A program made the translations under genes and the position numbers. DNA of 64,000 nucleotides from Bacillus proteolyticus (GTDB lineage: Bacteria; Bacillota; Bacilli; Bacillales; Bacillaceae_G). Location of the stretch: the NCBI RefSeq assembly GCF_001884065.1, contig NZ_MACH01000142.1:124001-188000 (forward strand). Direction: 5' to 3'. How positions within the stretch are numbered: position 1 is the first letter of the stretch; each line of letters opens with the position of its first letter. This document shows positions 55,368 to 64,000 of this stretch, piece after piece. The notes below the pieces were generated by a model, which worked only from the letters and a program-made list of their open reading frames with translations, was not told where the DNA came from and made no database searches.

Positions 55368-55511
55368 TTATTCAGCTTGCTTAAAAAGTTTCATTTCATA
55401 ACGTTTTTCAATACGTTCTTCAATTCGATCGATTGCATCGCGATCGCTTAATAATTGTTGTTTATTTTCATTTACAAGTTCTTCAAACGATTTACGGCGA
55501 CTTCTTCTCAT
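55368..55511 (-). CDS. FbpB family small basic protein
   Basis: The 47-residue basic protein (MRRSRRKSFEELVNENKQQL...EERIEKRYEMKLFKQ) matches the FbpB type of small proteins, of which the B. subtilis member helps the Fur-controlled small RNA FsrA. No Fur box is seen upstream here, so an iron link is not shown. It is directly upstream of sspN in the same direction. ATG follows GGAGAAAGGGTGAG. Confidence 0.75.
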   Translation of the reverse strand: MRRSRRKSFEELVNENKQQLLSDRDAIDRIEERIEKRYEMKLFKQAE

Positions 55512-55611
55512 GCTGCTCACCCTTTCTCCTTCGCTTTCTTACTACATAGTATGAGCAAATGAAAAACTCTTTAATCAGATTTGTAAGAAAATTTTATGTT
55601 TTAGTACTCCT

Positions 55612-55626
55612 AAAAAAACTCCGTGT
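55612..55626. repeat. Left inverted end of accessory segment
   Basis: AAAAAAACTCCGTGT is the complement of the sequence at 56864-56877 (14 bp). The bases just inside (ATGCCCCCGAAATCGGGACA) look like the end of an insertion sequence. Confidence 0.45.
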
Positions 55627-55744
55627 ATAATAAATTAAAATGCCCCCGAAATCGGGACACAGATCAAAACACCTAAACCATCTGCCCCAATTCCCTTAGT
55701 ACTTTTGGTATATTTCCAAAAGGATATTATTTCCTACAGGTTGT

Positions 55745-55969
55745 TAAATCGATAAATTGGATCGATACGTTACCATTTCATTCATATCTTAATTCGGAAA
55801 ATATTTTGAATTCCAAGCAAATGTCCCTCGATTAATATTGGCTTTAGTTGTAATATCCTTAAACGTATATAATCGAATCTACCCCTTTTTCATGTATTAA
55901 TTTAGTTCCTGTATAATGTATTGCTTCTTTAGTACGAGCTATACGTAAATCAGTGTATGCTTTTGCCAA
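55745..55969 (-). pseudogene. TetR-family regulator remnant
   Basis: From TTG 55969 (behind GGAAGGG) the frame reads MAKAYTDLRIARTKEAI and then LIHEKGVDS. A frameshift near 55862 continues it as FKDITTKANINRGTFAWNSK, and a later stop near 55793 is followed by DMNEMVTYRSNLS. Together these match a TetR helix-turn-helix (ITTKANINRGTF). The rest of the protein is missing. It stands back to back with the DAPG-hydrolase-like gene, as a divergent repressor would. The gap 55512-56126 holds nothing else recognisable. Confidence 0.7.
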
Positions 55970-56126
55970 TTTTTCCCTTCCTAAATTTTTTTAGACATAT
56001 TTTTATAAAGTGTTCAGAATACAACAGATCGGCTATTTCTGTTTATTGAACGTATGAAATACACAAACTATAATAATAAATATAAATAACCGACACTATG
56101 TTGGTTAAAAAATAGGAGGTACAAAA

Positions 56127-56624
56127 ATGAAAAACCAAGTATCAATAGTAGTTGAACATGAATTGAATGACGTAACACCAGAAATGATTGACTGGTGGTG
56201 GGATAATATCGATAACTCTGAACGATATAAACTATGGCACCCAGAAGAACATGTTGATTTTAAGTGGCTAGTTGATCCTAAAGTGCATGGGCATGTAGGA
56301 GCCATATCAGCTTCAATCGAATCTGCTGGGGATGGACTAGAATTCCCGCTAAGAATCAGATGGGAAGACCCTAAAGATTGTCCTATAAATACCCATTACA
56401 GCCATGTTTTAATGGGTTCATGTTTAGATGATAATGACGATGTAATTTCACAAGTAATACATCAATACGAAAAATCCGAGAACGGTACAGTAATGACTTC
56501 TACATTCATTTTTCCGAAAGGATTACCACCATTTATTAATCTAAGTGGTTTATATAAACACAATGTAGAAGAAATGAGTGAATTCAGTAATTTTTTACCA
56601 GAACTTTTCAAAGAAAATTTGTAA
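56127..56624 (+). CDS. DAPG hydrolase (PhlG)-like protein
   Basis: The 165-residue protein contains MIDWWWDNIDNSERYKLWHP, then EEHVDFKW, HGHVGA and LRIRWEDP, a pattern I associate with the DAPG/phloretin hydrolase domain that cleaves carbon-carbon bonds of acylphloroglucinols using zinc; candidate metal ligands are the H of WHPEEH and H of HGHVG. The size is about half of PhlG (near 290), so it may be a shorter homologue. ATG follows AGGAGG. It lies in a segment bounded by inverted ends and next to a regulator remnant. Confidence 0.6.
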   Translation: MKNQVSIVVEHELNDVTPEMIDWWWDNIDNSERYKLWHPEEHVDFKWLVDPKVHGHVGAISASIESAGDGLEFPLRIRWEDPKDCPINTHYSHVLMGSCLDDNDDVISQVIHQYEKSENGTVMTSTFIFPKGLPPFINLSGLYKHNVEEMSEFSNFLPELFKENL

Positions 56625-56674
56625 GATAACTAAACAGCTTTACATTTAATAAGCGACTAACTAGAAACCAAATT

Positions 56675-56718
56675 GGCCCCCACCATTTTAGATAGGACTA
56701 AAATGGTGGGGGCCTTTC
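56675..56718 (+). terminator. Terminator of DAPG-hydrolase-like gene
   Basis: GGCCCCCACCATTTTAG and its exact complement around ATAGGA, followed by TTT. Confidence 0.9.
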
Positions 56719-56863
56719 AATATCAAATCAATCACATTACTTCTTCTCAGTAATGTACTCTGCTCTTCAAATGAAAAACAACTCCGTTACATTTACATAC
56801 TTTGTATGCGAATTCAGGAGGTGTTTTTTCCTATACCACGATTCGGGTTCACTTCAAAATAGC

Positions 56864-56877
56864 ACACGGAGTTTTTT
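56864..56877. repeat. Right inverted end of accessory segment
   Basis: ACACGGAGTTTTTT is the complement of the left end at 55613-55626 and runs into the stop codon of the exonuclease gene. The bases inside (AACCCGAATCG on the minus strand) look like an insertion-sequence end. Confidence 0.45.
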
Positions 56878-57823
56878 ATACCAAAACTTTTAAATACTCT
56901 TTTAATTTTTCTTCTGCATTCACTTCACTTTCTTTATAATCACGCAGCGCTCGTAATACGAAATCATACTGTTCTAAAATATAACTTTCTAATTTCAAGA
57001 CATCCTCTAAGTTATTAAGCATAATTCTCGTATTACCAACTTCACTTTTTAACGCAGGTTCACATTTTAAACTCGTACATATTTCTTTCACATCATCTTC
57101 TAATATTTCTGTTAATATGTATTTCTTTCGCCCTTTTACTTTTACTCTCATAACCGGATAAAAAGCTTTTATATCTAAATAGCTTCCTACACTCATACAA
57201 CGAATCCATTCAATATCACGGTTATTTCGTACAAGCATTTCTTTTACCGCTTCAAATACTATTGTTTCATCAAGCACTTCTTTCTTCGCTTTTCTTTTTC
57301 CTTCTTCTTCAACTGATGCACACCTTTGATAAACTGCCGCACACGTAATACAATCGTCAAATGCATTATGAGAACTTAAGCGAATTCCAAGCATTCGTTT
57401 TAACGTTTCAAGTTTATGGTTAGGCGCGTGTTTCATATATTTTTTCGCCAAAAATACAGTATCGATAACTTTATTTTTCGGCTCAGGTAGCCCAAGCATA
57501 TTTACATTACTCTTTAAAAAACGCATGTCAAAAGAGGCATTATGTGCCACAATAACATTTGTATGTAAAAATGCTAAAAATAAAGGTAACACTTCTTCAA
57601 TCGTCGGTGCATCCGAAACGCGATAATTTGTAATACCTGTTAAACTCGTTATTCGTTCCGGAATTGGACGCTCCGGATTCACATAGGAAACAAACTGATC
57701 TACTAGTTCATGATTACGATATTTCACTGCTGCAACTTGAATAATTTTATCATTATAAGGGTTAAATCCTGTTGTTTCAAAATCAATTACAACATAATCT
57801 AACGGTAAGGATACATTCCCCAC
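56876..57823 (-). CDS. DnaQ-like 3'-5' exonuclease (DEDDh)
   Basis: The 315-residue protein has an N-terminal DEDDh exonuclease domain: VIDFETTGF (Asp and Glu), the middle HNASFDMRFL (Asp) and HNAFDDC (His and last Asp). About 130 residues follow with no recognised domain. It resembles stand-alone PolC/DinG-epsilon-like exonucleases. GTG 57823 is favoured because AAAGGAG lies 8 bases before it; an upstream ATG (57850) has no ribosome site. Its stop coincides with the inverted end at 56864-56877, so the 3' end may have been altered by an insertion. Confidence 0.8.
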   Translation of the reverse strand: MGNVSLPLDYVVIDFETTGFNPYNDKIIQVAAVKYRNHELVDQFVSYVNPERPIPERITSLTGITNYRVSDAPTIEEVLPLFLAFLHTNVIVAHNASFDMRFLKSNVNMLGLPEPKNKVIDTVFLAKKYMKHAPNHKLETLKRMLGIRLSSHNAFDDCITCAAVYQRCASVEEEGKRKAKKEVLDETIVFEAVKEMLVRNNRDIEWIRCMSVGSYLDIKAFYPVMRVKVKGRKKYILTEILEDDVKEICTSLKCEPALKSEVGNTRIMLNNLEDVLKLESYILEQYDFVLRALRDYKESEVNAEEKLKEYLKVLV

Positions 57824-57896
57824 TCCAGACACTCCTTTATCTCTAAACATTTATATTTCTTTTATCATATCACGAAGCTTTCACTACTTGAAAAAG

Positions 57897-57933
57897 AAAA
57901 GGCAGAAACGATTATATTCCATCTCTACCTTTT
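57897..57933 (-). terminator. Terminator of thioredoxin-like gene
   Basis: AAAAGGCAGA and CTACCTTTT arms with a long, imperfect stem. Confidence 0.55.
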
Positions 57934-57938
57934 CGCCG

Positions 57939-58514
57939 TTATTTTAATTTAGCAATCCGTTTTTCCATCTCTTTTTGCGTCATCGGTCCAATAAACTTAT
58001 CCTGAATAACACCTTTTGTATCTATAAAATACGAAGTTGGGATCGTAATTACTTTATACGCTGTTGTCACATCAATGTTCTTGTCCATTAAAATAGGAAA
58101 AGTAATCCCTTTTTCTTTAGCGAAATTTCTTACTTTTTCTTCTCCCCCTCCTTTTTCTGAAGGCGTATAATTTATTGCTAAAATTTCTACATTTTCTTTA
58201 TGTTCTTTATAGAAAGCCTCCATATCAGGCATTTCTTGCTGACAAGGTCCACACCACGTTGCCCAAAAGTTTAAAATAACTTTCTTCCCTTTTAAATCCG
58301 ATAACTTTACCTTCGTTCCATCTAATTTTGTCAATTCAAAGTCTGGTGCACTCTTTCCTATTTCAATACCGTTCCTTGCGATCATCTCTTTCATAGCAGC
58401 TTCACTTTTTGCTGGCTTTTCTTGTACTACTTGATCCTTTTTACCAAACTGATCATAAGCTGCATATCCCGCTAAACAAAGTAACACTACAATAATCGTA
58501 AGCTTCCGCCACAT
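57939..58514 (-). CDS. Membrane-anchored thiol-disulfide oxidoreductase (ResA/StoA/YneN type)
   Basis: The 191-residue protein has a short N-terminal anchor (about 4-20), a linker, and a thioredoxin domain with W-A-T-W-C88-G-P-C91. The TlpA-like insert after the active site and the cis-Pro (TIPTSYF) are present. It reduces disulfides outside the membrane, possibly for cytochrome c or spore functions. In B. subtilis the homologue yneN lies near citB as here. Single gene. Confidence 0.88.
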   Translation of the reverse strand: MWRKLTIIVVLLCLAGYAAYDQFGKKDQVVQEKPAKSEAAMKEMIARNGIEIGKSAPDFELTKLDGTKVKLSDLKGKKVILNFWATWCGPCQQEMPDMEAFYKEHKENVEILAINYTPSEKGGGEEKVRNFAKEKGITFPILMDKNIDVTTAYKVITIPTSYFIDTKGVIQDKFIGPMTQKEMEKRIAKLK

Positions 58515-58704
58515 CTTATATCACCCTAACGTGTTTATCTTCTTATAACATAATCACAAAATACTATATACCTTATTTTAGCTTATACGGACAAGCTTGG
58601 AAATATTCACATTCAAAATAGTTAGAATATTTATAGTCTAGATGAAATATTTACCTTTTTATCATATAATTAGAAATAAATACAAAACCTGCGAGGTGAT
58701 ATGT

Positions 58705-58971
58705 ATTTTACAATTACTTATCAACCCTTTTACTTTTGCTTTCTTCACTTTACCATTACTATGTATTTGTTTTAGCGGCTTGCTATACAAATTCAAATGG
58801 GCTGCTATTATTATTTCTTTTACTGTTCCACTTATTTTTTTCATTATCGTCTCGGGATTTGATATACACCTAACTTTACAAAACTTAGACGTTTGGATTA
58901 GTTATAGTGCTGTTTATTCTGTACTTTCCTACATAACAGCAGCACTAATACGAAGAAAACTGCACATGTAG
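58705..58971 (+). CDS. Small membrane protein, DUF2651-like
   Basis: An 88-residue hydrophobic protein with three or four membrane segments (for example FTFAFFTLPLLCICFSGLLY and WAAIIISFTVPLIFFIIV). The start is unusual: GAGGTG is followed at 6 bases by ATT 58705; a GTG overlaps the ribosome site, and an ATG at 58642 lacks one and would add polar residues. The length and pattern fit DUF2651. First of three small genes in the same direction. Confidence 0.55.
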   Translation: MLQLLINPFTFAFFTLPLLCICFSGLLYKFKWAAIIISFTVPLIFFIIVSGFDIHLTLQNLDVWISYSAVYSVLSYITAALIRRKLHM

Positions 58972-58994
58972 AACTTTCAAAAAGGGGGATTTTT

Positions 58995-59210
58995 ATGAAT
59001 CTATTTGAAAAAATACTATTATATATTCTTAGTTTTATATTTTCCCCAATCGGGATTATCACTTGGATCATCTCGCTCTTCAGTAAAGATCCTGAAAAAA
59101 AGCAAGTTGGACGTATTTGTCTCTATATCGCTTTAATCTCATTTATCCTTTTAGCCGGTCTCGGTATTCTTAGTTTCTTCACGATGACTACCACCACTAC
59201 TATACAATAG
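58995..59210 (+). CDS. Small two-span membrane protein
   Basis: The 71-residue protein has two hydrophobic segments (about 7-28 and 42-63) with a charged loop KDPEKKQVGR between them and a threonine-rich end. AAGGGGG precedes the ATG. It starts 23 bases after the preceding gene and 20 bases before the next, so the three are probably an operon. No family recognised. Confidence 0.65.
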   Translation: MNLFEKILLYILSFIFSPIGIITWIISLFSKDPEKKQVGRICLYIALISFILLAGLGILSFFTMTTTTTIQ

Positions 59211-59230
59211 TTATAGAAAGGATGATTGTT

Positions 59231-59554
59231 TTGGGAGAACATCCTATTAGTAAAGAACTTCGCTATATACGAATATGTTTAGTTGTTTTATTAATCGTTC
59301 TTTTATTTTTCAACGGTGAAAGAGTCGTTGAAATTTCTACAAATCATGATGCCGCAGAAAACGTTTCAACCAGTAATATGACACAGATTGCTGAAAATAC
59401 ATTTGCTATTCAAGAATATAATCCATCACTAAGTAGCGAACATACGGTCAAAATTTTCAAATATAATCCGGATACAAATCAACTTACTCTAGTCAAAGAG
59501 TTTAGCACTAACGATCCTGAATCTTATACGTATCAACTTAATAAGAGTGAATAA
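59231..59554 (+). CDS. Small protein with one membrane span and an outer domain
   Basis: The 107-residue protein has a basic start, one membrane span (about 14-30, ICLVVLLIVLLFF) and an outer domain of about 75 polar residues. TTG 59231 is preferred because AAAGG stands 9 bases ahead; the ATG at 59222 would touch the ribosome site. No family recognised. It ends the small operon. Confidence 0.6.
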   Translation: MGEHPISKELRYIRICLVVLLIVLLFFNGERVVEISTNHDAAENVSTSNMTQIAENTFAIQEYNPSLSSEHTVKIFKYNPDTNQLTLVKEFSTNDPESYTYQLNKSE

Positions 59555-59587
59555 AGATAAGAGCGCTATATAGCTCTTATCTTTTTA
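59553..59587. terminator. Bidirectional terminator
   Basis: AAAGATAAGAGC/GCTCTTATCTTT arms. Confidence 0.9.
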
Positions 59588-61234
59588 TTAGCATCTCTTT
59601 AAACAATGACTTACAAGTTAATAATTCTCTAGGATCCCCACATTCCACAATACTCCCATTATTCATGACGACAACTCGATCCGCTATCATCGCCCTCTCA
59701 ACATCATGTGTCGTCACAATTCTCGTTACATTCCCTCCTAGCCCTTTCAGTATATTCCAAACCACTTCTTGATTGTTCGGATCTAATCCCGCAGTTGGTT
59801 CATCTAAAATAATGAGATTCGGATTTGATACAATCGCTCGCAATAACGCCAGACGCTTTCTCTCTCCTCCCGAAAACTCTTCTCCGCTTTTATGTAGTAC
59901 AGTCTGAATACCTTCAGATAACCTCCAAATAATCGGCTTCGCATTTACAAGTTCAATATTTTTTTCTAATTGTTTTTCTAGGCACTCTTCTCCGAAATAC
60001 ATATTCTCTTTTACTGTCGTTCGAAAAAAACGAGGTTCCTGCCATATAGTAGTCATACAAGCTTTATTACCATAATAAGCAATACTACCATTAGATGGTT
60101 TATATAAGCACGCGATTAATTTTAAAAGCGTCGTTTTACCTGCACCACTTTCCCCCACAATGATAACGAGTTCGCCAGGATTAATTTGCAAATGAATATT
60201 TTTAATTCTACATCTCTCTTCACCGTTCTCTTGAAATGAAACATTTGTTAATCTGATTCCCATCGCTCTTTCTACATTTCTGTATTCAGCCTGTATATCT
60301 AAAAAACAAAAAACTCGATTTGCCGAAGCGATTGCGACTTGCGTCATCATCAATAAATCACTCGCATAACGAACAGGGAAAAAAGCATCTCAATTGTAGC
60401 TAATACTGCAACGAGCGATCCAACTTCCATATCCCCTTTTATTATTTTTTGTGCTCCTATAATAAGAACAACTATATACGTGACCGTTTCAATCACCGTT
60501 CCAACTATTCCAATGCAATGTTGCATCATCATCTTCTTTACTTCCGTTTTATAAGATTGTGCTGTTACTCCTTTAAATAAGTGAATTGCCCATTTTTCTT
60601 TTAGTAAACTCCGTAAATCTTGTATACCTTTTACAAACTGTGACACCATCTCTACAACACTTGATTGATTTTTTTGAGCAATGCTTGCAATATTTCTTAC
60701 CTTTTTCCCCATCAACATCGGAACCGTTGCACTTAAAAATAAAAATGGAGTTACCCACAATATGAACTTTGTATCTATATGTTGTAGTGCTATGAACGCA
60801 CCTATAAATTGCGCAATAGCGTGTATATATTCTATTAATATAGAGCCATATAATCTGACCCAGTTTGGAATATCAGACACGACTAACGTTTCTAACTCTC
60901 CTTGTTTGACTTTCTCACTCTCTTCAAACGGTAATAGGAAAAAATGACGCAATACATCTATACGCTTCTCTCTTAATATTCGCTGACTCGCTTTTGAGCT
61001 TACATAATCAAATGAAAGATTGTTCACCCACATTAACAAGCGGCTAACTGTAAACAAAGTAATGTAAAGATATGCTCCCTTCAGCTCTCGTTGAATAAGA
61101 TTATCTACAATTAGCCCCATAAATAGTGGCCGAGATAAATTTAAAATAGCTGCAAAAAGTCCACTGCATACAGCTGCTATTACTAATAATTTTTCTTTCT
61201 GTAACGGTAACAATATTCTTTTATATTCTTTCAT
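59577..61234 (-). pseudogene. ABC transporter (fused membrane and ATPase), frameshifted
   Basis: From ATG 61234 (behind GGAGGG) the membrane part reads six spans in the type I exporter order and stops early at 60350. At a run of six T (60379-60384) one T appears missing: with seven the frame continues as MLFFPVRYASDLLMMMTQVA into the ATPase part, with GESGAGKTT (Walker A), FSGGERKRLALLRA (signature) and LIILDEPTAGLD (Walker B). The intact protein would have about 550 residues. As read, the gene gives a membrane fragment of 294 residues and an ATPase frame overlapping by 4 bases (60350-60353), which could be coupled, so activity is not excluded. A sequencing error is possible. Confidence 0.75.
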
Positions 61235-61264
61235 GATGTTCCCTCCATTTTTTATAGTAAAAAG

Positions 61265-61296
61265 AAAGGGATGAAACCAAATGGTTTCATCCCTTT
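61265..61296 (-). terminator. Second acnA terminator
   Basis: AAAGGGATGAAACC/GGTTTCATCCCTTT arms around AAAT, with T residues on the minus strand; it lies between acnA and the ABC gene. Confidence 0.8.
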
Positions 61297-61304
61297 CCAT
61301 AAAA

Positions 61305-61334
61305 TAAGGAAGCTAACATACGTTAGCTTCCTTA
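61305..61334 (-). terminator. First acnA terminator
   Basis: AAGGAAGCTAAC/GTTAGCTTCCTT arms around ATAC, directly after the acnA stop. Confidence 0.85.
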
Positions 61335-61351
61335 TCGTTCATTTCAATTAT

Positions 61352-64000
61352 TTAGTTCGATACTTTAGACTCTTCAATTTTCTCACGAAGAACCATTTGC
61401 AGGATACCACCGTGACGGTAGTAATCAATTTCAACTTCACTATCGAAACGAGCTACTACTTCAAATTGTTTTTCATTGCCATCTGCATCGGTTGCAACTA
61501 CTTTTACAAGATCGCGTGGTCTAACTGTTTTGTCGATTTGAATTTCAAATGACTCATTACCAACAAGACCTAACGTTTCAGCGCTGTCGCCATCTTTAAA
61601 TTGAAGTGGTAATACGCCCATTAATACTAAGTTACTACGGTGAATACGCTCGAAGCTTTCTGCGATTACTGCTTTAATACCTAATAAGTTTGTACCTTTC
61701 GCAGCCCAGTCACGAGAACTTCCCATACCGTAATCTTTACCAGCAACAACTAGAAGACCTGTTCCATCTTCTTTATATTTCATGGCAGCATCATAGATAG
61801 ATGTTACTTCACCAGTTGGCCAATATGTTGTATATCCGCCTTCTGTTCCTGGTGCGATTTGGTTTTTAATACGGATGTTTGCAAATGTACCACGCATCAT
61901 AACTTCATGGTTACCACGACGAGAACCGTAAGAGTTAAAGTCAACTGGTTGTACGCCGTTTTCTAATAAGTAACGTCCCGCTGGTGTATGCTTACCAATT
62001 GAACCTGCTGGTGAAATGTGGTCTGTCGTTACAGAGTCACCAAATTTACCAACTATGCGTAAACCTGATAATGTTTCAACTTCACCTGGCTCTTTAGATA
62101 AACCTTCAAAGAATGGTGGGTTTTGAATATAAGTTGAGTCATTATCCCAAGTATATAAAGCTTCATTTGAAGTTTGGATTTCATTCCAACGCTCATTGCT
62201 GTTAAATACTTGTGCATATTCTTTCTTGAACAGTTCAGATGTAACAACGCTTTGAACTACATCTTCAATTTCTTTAGCTGATGGCCAAATATCGTTGAAG
62301 TAAACAGCATTGCCATTTGCATCTTTACCGATTTCATCATTTTTCAGGTCAATATCAACAGTACCTGCAAGTGCATATGCCACAACAAGTGGTGGTGATG
62401 CTAAGTAGTTCGCTTTTACAAGCGGATGAATACGACCTTCGAAGTTACGGTTACCAGATAAAACAGATGTTACTAATAAATCGTTTGCTGCGATTGCTTC
62501 TTCTAGCTCCTCTGCTAATGGACCAGAGTTACCGATACAAGTCGTACAGCCGTAACCAACTGTTTGGAAACCTAATTGATCTAAATATGTTGTTAAACCT
62601 GATTTGTCTAAGTATTCAGTAACAACTTTAGATCCTGGTGCTAATGATGTTTTTACGTATTCAGGTACTACAAGTCCTTTTTCAATTGCTTTTTTCGCAA
62701 CTAGACCTGCCCCAATTAATACGTATGGGTTTGATGTATTTGTACAGCTTGTAATTGCAGCGATTGCAATTGCACCTGTTTTCATCGTTACTTCTTTATC
62801 TTCTAATGTAACCTTCACTTCTTTATCGAATTCTTGCTCATTAAATCCAAGTCCTTGTGTTCCAACTGGTGCTACAACAGCTTTGTGGAACGCATCTTTC
62901 ATATCTGAAAGTGGAATTAAATCTTGTGGGCGTTTCGGTCCAGAAAGGTTAGATTCGATTGTATTTAAATCAATTTCAACAAGATCAGTGTAAATTGGAT
63001 CTTTACTGTCTGCTGTATAGAATAAACCGTTTGCTTTACAGTATTCTTCAACAACGCGAATTTGCTCTTCATCTCTACCTGTTAAACGTAAGTATTCTAA
63101 TGAAATATCATCGATTGGGAAGAATCCACAAGTTGCGCCGTATTCTGGTGCCATATTTGAAATTGTTGCACGGTCAGCTAGAGGCATGCTCTTTAGTCCA
63201 TTACCGAAGAACTCAACGAATTTACCAACTACACCTTTTTGACGTAATACTTGTGTTACTTTTAATGCAACATCAGTTGCTGTAGTACCACTTGGAAGTG
63301 TGCCAGTTAATTTCACACCGATTACTTCAGGTACTGGGAAGTATGAAGGCTGTCCAAGCATTCCCGCTTCTGCTTCAATACCACCAACGCCCCATCCAAG
63401 AACACCGATACCGTTAATCATCGTTGTATGTGAGTCTGTTCCAACTAATGAATCTGGGTATGCAACTAAGTCGCCCTCAGCATTTTTCACCGCGTGAACA
63501 ACTGGTGCTAAATATTCAAGGTTTACTTGGTGTACGATACCTGTTGCTGGTGGAACTGCACGATAGTTATCAAATGATTTTTGTGCCCAGCTTAAAAATT
63601 TATAACGTTCTTCATTACGTTTAAACTCTAAGTCCATGTTGAATGCAAGCGCGTCTGCCGTACCCGCTCTATCAACCTGTACAGAGTGATCAATTACAAG
63701 GTCTACAGTAATTTCTGGATTAATTTTATCAGGATCCCCGCCCATATCTGCCATTGCTTTACGAAGCGAAGCCAAATCTACAACAGCTGGAACACCAGTG
63801 AAATCTTGTAAAATTACACGAGATGGTTTAAACGGAACATCGATCTCTTGAACATCTTTCGTTCCCCATTTCGCTAAATTTGTAACATGCTCTTCTGTAA
63901 TTACACGTCCGTCTACTTGACGAAGTACAGATTCAAGTAAAACTTTCACGGAATATGGTAATTGAGATACGTTGCCAACCCCTGCATTTTCAAGCGCTTT
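61352..64000 (-). CDS. acnA: Aconitate hydratase, 5' end beyond window
   Basis: The tricarboxylic acid cycle enzyme interconverts citrate and isocitrate through a 4Fe-4S cluster. The visible 882 codons hold the cluster cysteines (C in TSCTNTSNP, and [11 protein letters not shown]) and the final domain with [12 protein letters not shown]. The frame is open to the right edge (reading [16 protein letters not shown]), so the first about 25 residues are missing; a GTG at 63949 is not the start. The downstream double terminator isolates it from the ABC gene. In B. subtilis the equal gene is citB. Confidence 0.95.
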   Translation of the reverse strand, partial: KALENAGVGNVSQLPYSVKVLLESVLRQVDGRVITEEHVTNLAKWGTKDVQEIDVPFKPSRVILQDFTGVPAVVDLASLRKAMADMGGDPDKINPEITVDLVIDHSVQVDRAGTADALAFNMDLEFKRNEERYKFLSWAQKSFDNYRAVPPATGIVHQVNLEYLAPVVHAVKNAEGDLVAYPDSLVGTDSHTTMINGIGVLGWGVGGIEAEAGMLGQPSYFPVPEVIGVKLTGTLPSGTTATDVALKVTQVLRQKGVVGKFVEFFGNGLKSMPLADRATISNMAPEYGATCGFFPIDDISLEYLRLTGRDEEQIRVVEEYCKANGLFYTADSKDPIYTDLVEIDLNTIESNLSGPKRPQDLIPLSDMKDAFHKAVVAPVGTQGLGFNEQEFDKEVKVTLEDKEVTMKTGAIAIAAITSCTNTSNPYVLIGAGLVAKKAIEKGLVVPEYVKTSLAPGSKVVTEYLDKSGLTTYLDQLGFQTVGYGCTTCIGNSGPLAEELEEAIAANDLLVTSVLSGNRNFEGRIHPLVKANYLASPPLVVAYALAGTVDIDLKNDEIGKDANGNAVYFNDIWPSAKEIEDVVQSVVTSELFKKEYAQVFNSNERWNEIQTSNEALYTWDNDSTYIQNPPFFEGLSKEPGEVETLSGLRIVGKFGDSVTTDHISPAGSIGKHTPAGRYLLENGVQPVDFNSYGSRRGNHEVMMRGTFANIRIKNQIAPGTEGGYTTYWPTGEVTSIYDAAMKYKEDGTGLLVVAGKDYGMGSSRDWAAKGTNLLGIKAVIAESFERIHRSNLVLMGVLPLQFKDGDSAETLGLVGNESFEIQIDKTVRPRDLVKVVATDADGNEKQFEVVARFDSEVEIDYYRHGGILQMVLREKIEESKVSN

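Noticed and set aside
55520-55580. SigG-type promoter (CATACTA) before the FbpB-like gene and sspN
   Set aside because: A -10-like element is visible but no good -35 at proper spacing.
1-64000. Prophage, rRNA, tRNA genes or replication origin
   Set aside because: No integrase, structural phage genes, tRNA folds with CCA-like ends, rRNA segments or DnaA-box clusters were recognised.
63949-64000. GTG 63949 as the acnA start
   Set aside because: The frame stays open and homologous-looking upstream of it to the window edge, so the true start is outside.

Overview
The window is chromosomal DNA of a low-GC Firmicute and almost certainly of the Bacillus cereus group (cereus/anthracis/thuringiensis). 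The evidence is AT-rich DNA with strong AGGAGG-type ribosome sites, spore genes (sspN, tlp, a sleL-type cortex hydrolase, a sporulenol-synthase-type cyclase), three copies of a bcr1-type dispersed repeat, and a B. subtilis-like order acnA - yneN - tlp/sspN - yneP - yneR - plsY - yneT - parE - parC. The species within the group cannot be fixed from this sequence.

Layout. 1-3.4 kb: N-terminal part of a giant DUF11-repeat surface-type protein, broken by a one-base deletion. 3.5-19.2 kb: metabolic and transport genes (benzil reductase, GNAT, an isolated argininosuccinate lyase paralogue, a beta-lactamase-fold serine hydrolase, nucleoside hydrolase, YhdT/PanF pantothenate symporter, aldehyde dehydrogenase, a FabG-like reductase, a YfhD-like peptide, triterpene cyclase, YuiD, RarD, DUF1294, amino acid permease). 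19.7-25.5 kb: the least-described unit, a membrane-anchored vWA protein, a 1120-residue tubulin/FtsZ-like protein and a 46-residue peptide in one transcription direction. 25.7-27.4 kb: small hypotheticals and a methyltransferase. 27.4-33.3 kb: three tandem OppA lipoproteins with the same promoter architecture and CodY-like boxes. 33.6-41.8 kb: DctP symporter, an ECF sigma/anti-sigma/LCP operon with its own ECF-type promoter, VOC protein, a TetR-controlled ABC exporter with twin palindromic operators, and an oxidoreductase. 42-54.9 kb: parEC with a LexA-type box, yneT, HtrA protease, an OmpR-type regulator, nrdDG, plsY, yneR, yneP, sleL. 54.9-64 kb: tlp, sspN, an FbpB-type peptide, a small accessory segment (TetR remnant facing a DAPG-hydrolase-like gene, bounded by 14-bp inverted ends), an exonuclease, a thioredoxin-like protein, three small membrane/hypothetical genes, a frameshifted ABC transporter and acnA running off the right edge.

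How parts work together. Nutrient uptake (three OppA, DctP, amino acid permease, PanF) is a strong theme and the OppA set looks tied to CodY amino-acid sensing. Envelope maintenance is a second theme (ECF sigma-LCP, HtrA with regulator-type direct repeats in its promoter, vWA/tubulin unit). Sporulation and germination genes are grouped around 53.5-55.5 kb. Two genes (DUF11 protein, ABC transporter) carry single-base deletions in A/T runs, which may be real decay or sequencing error.
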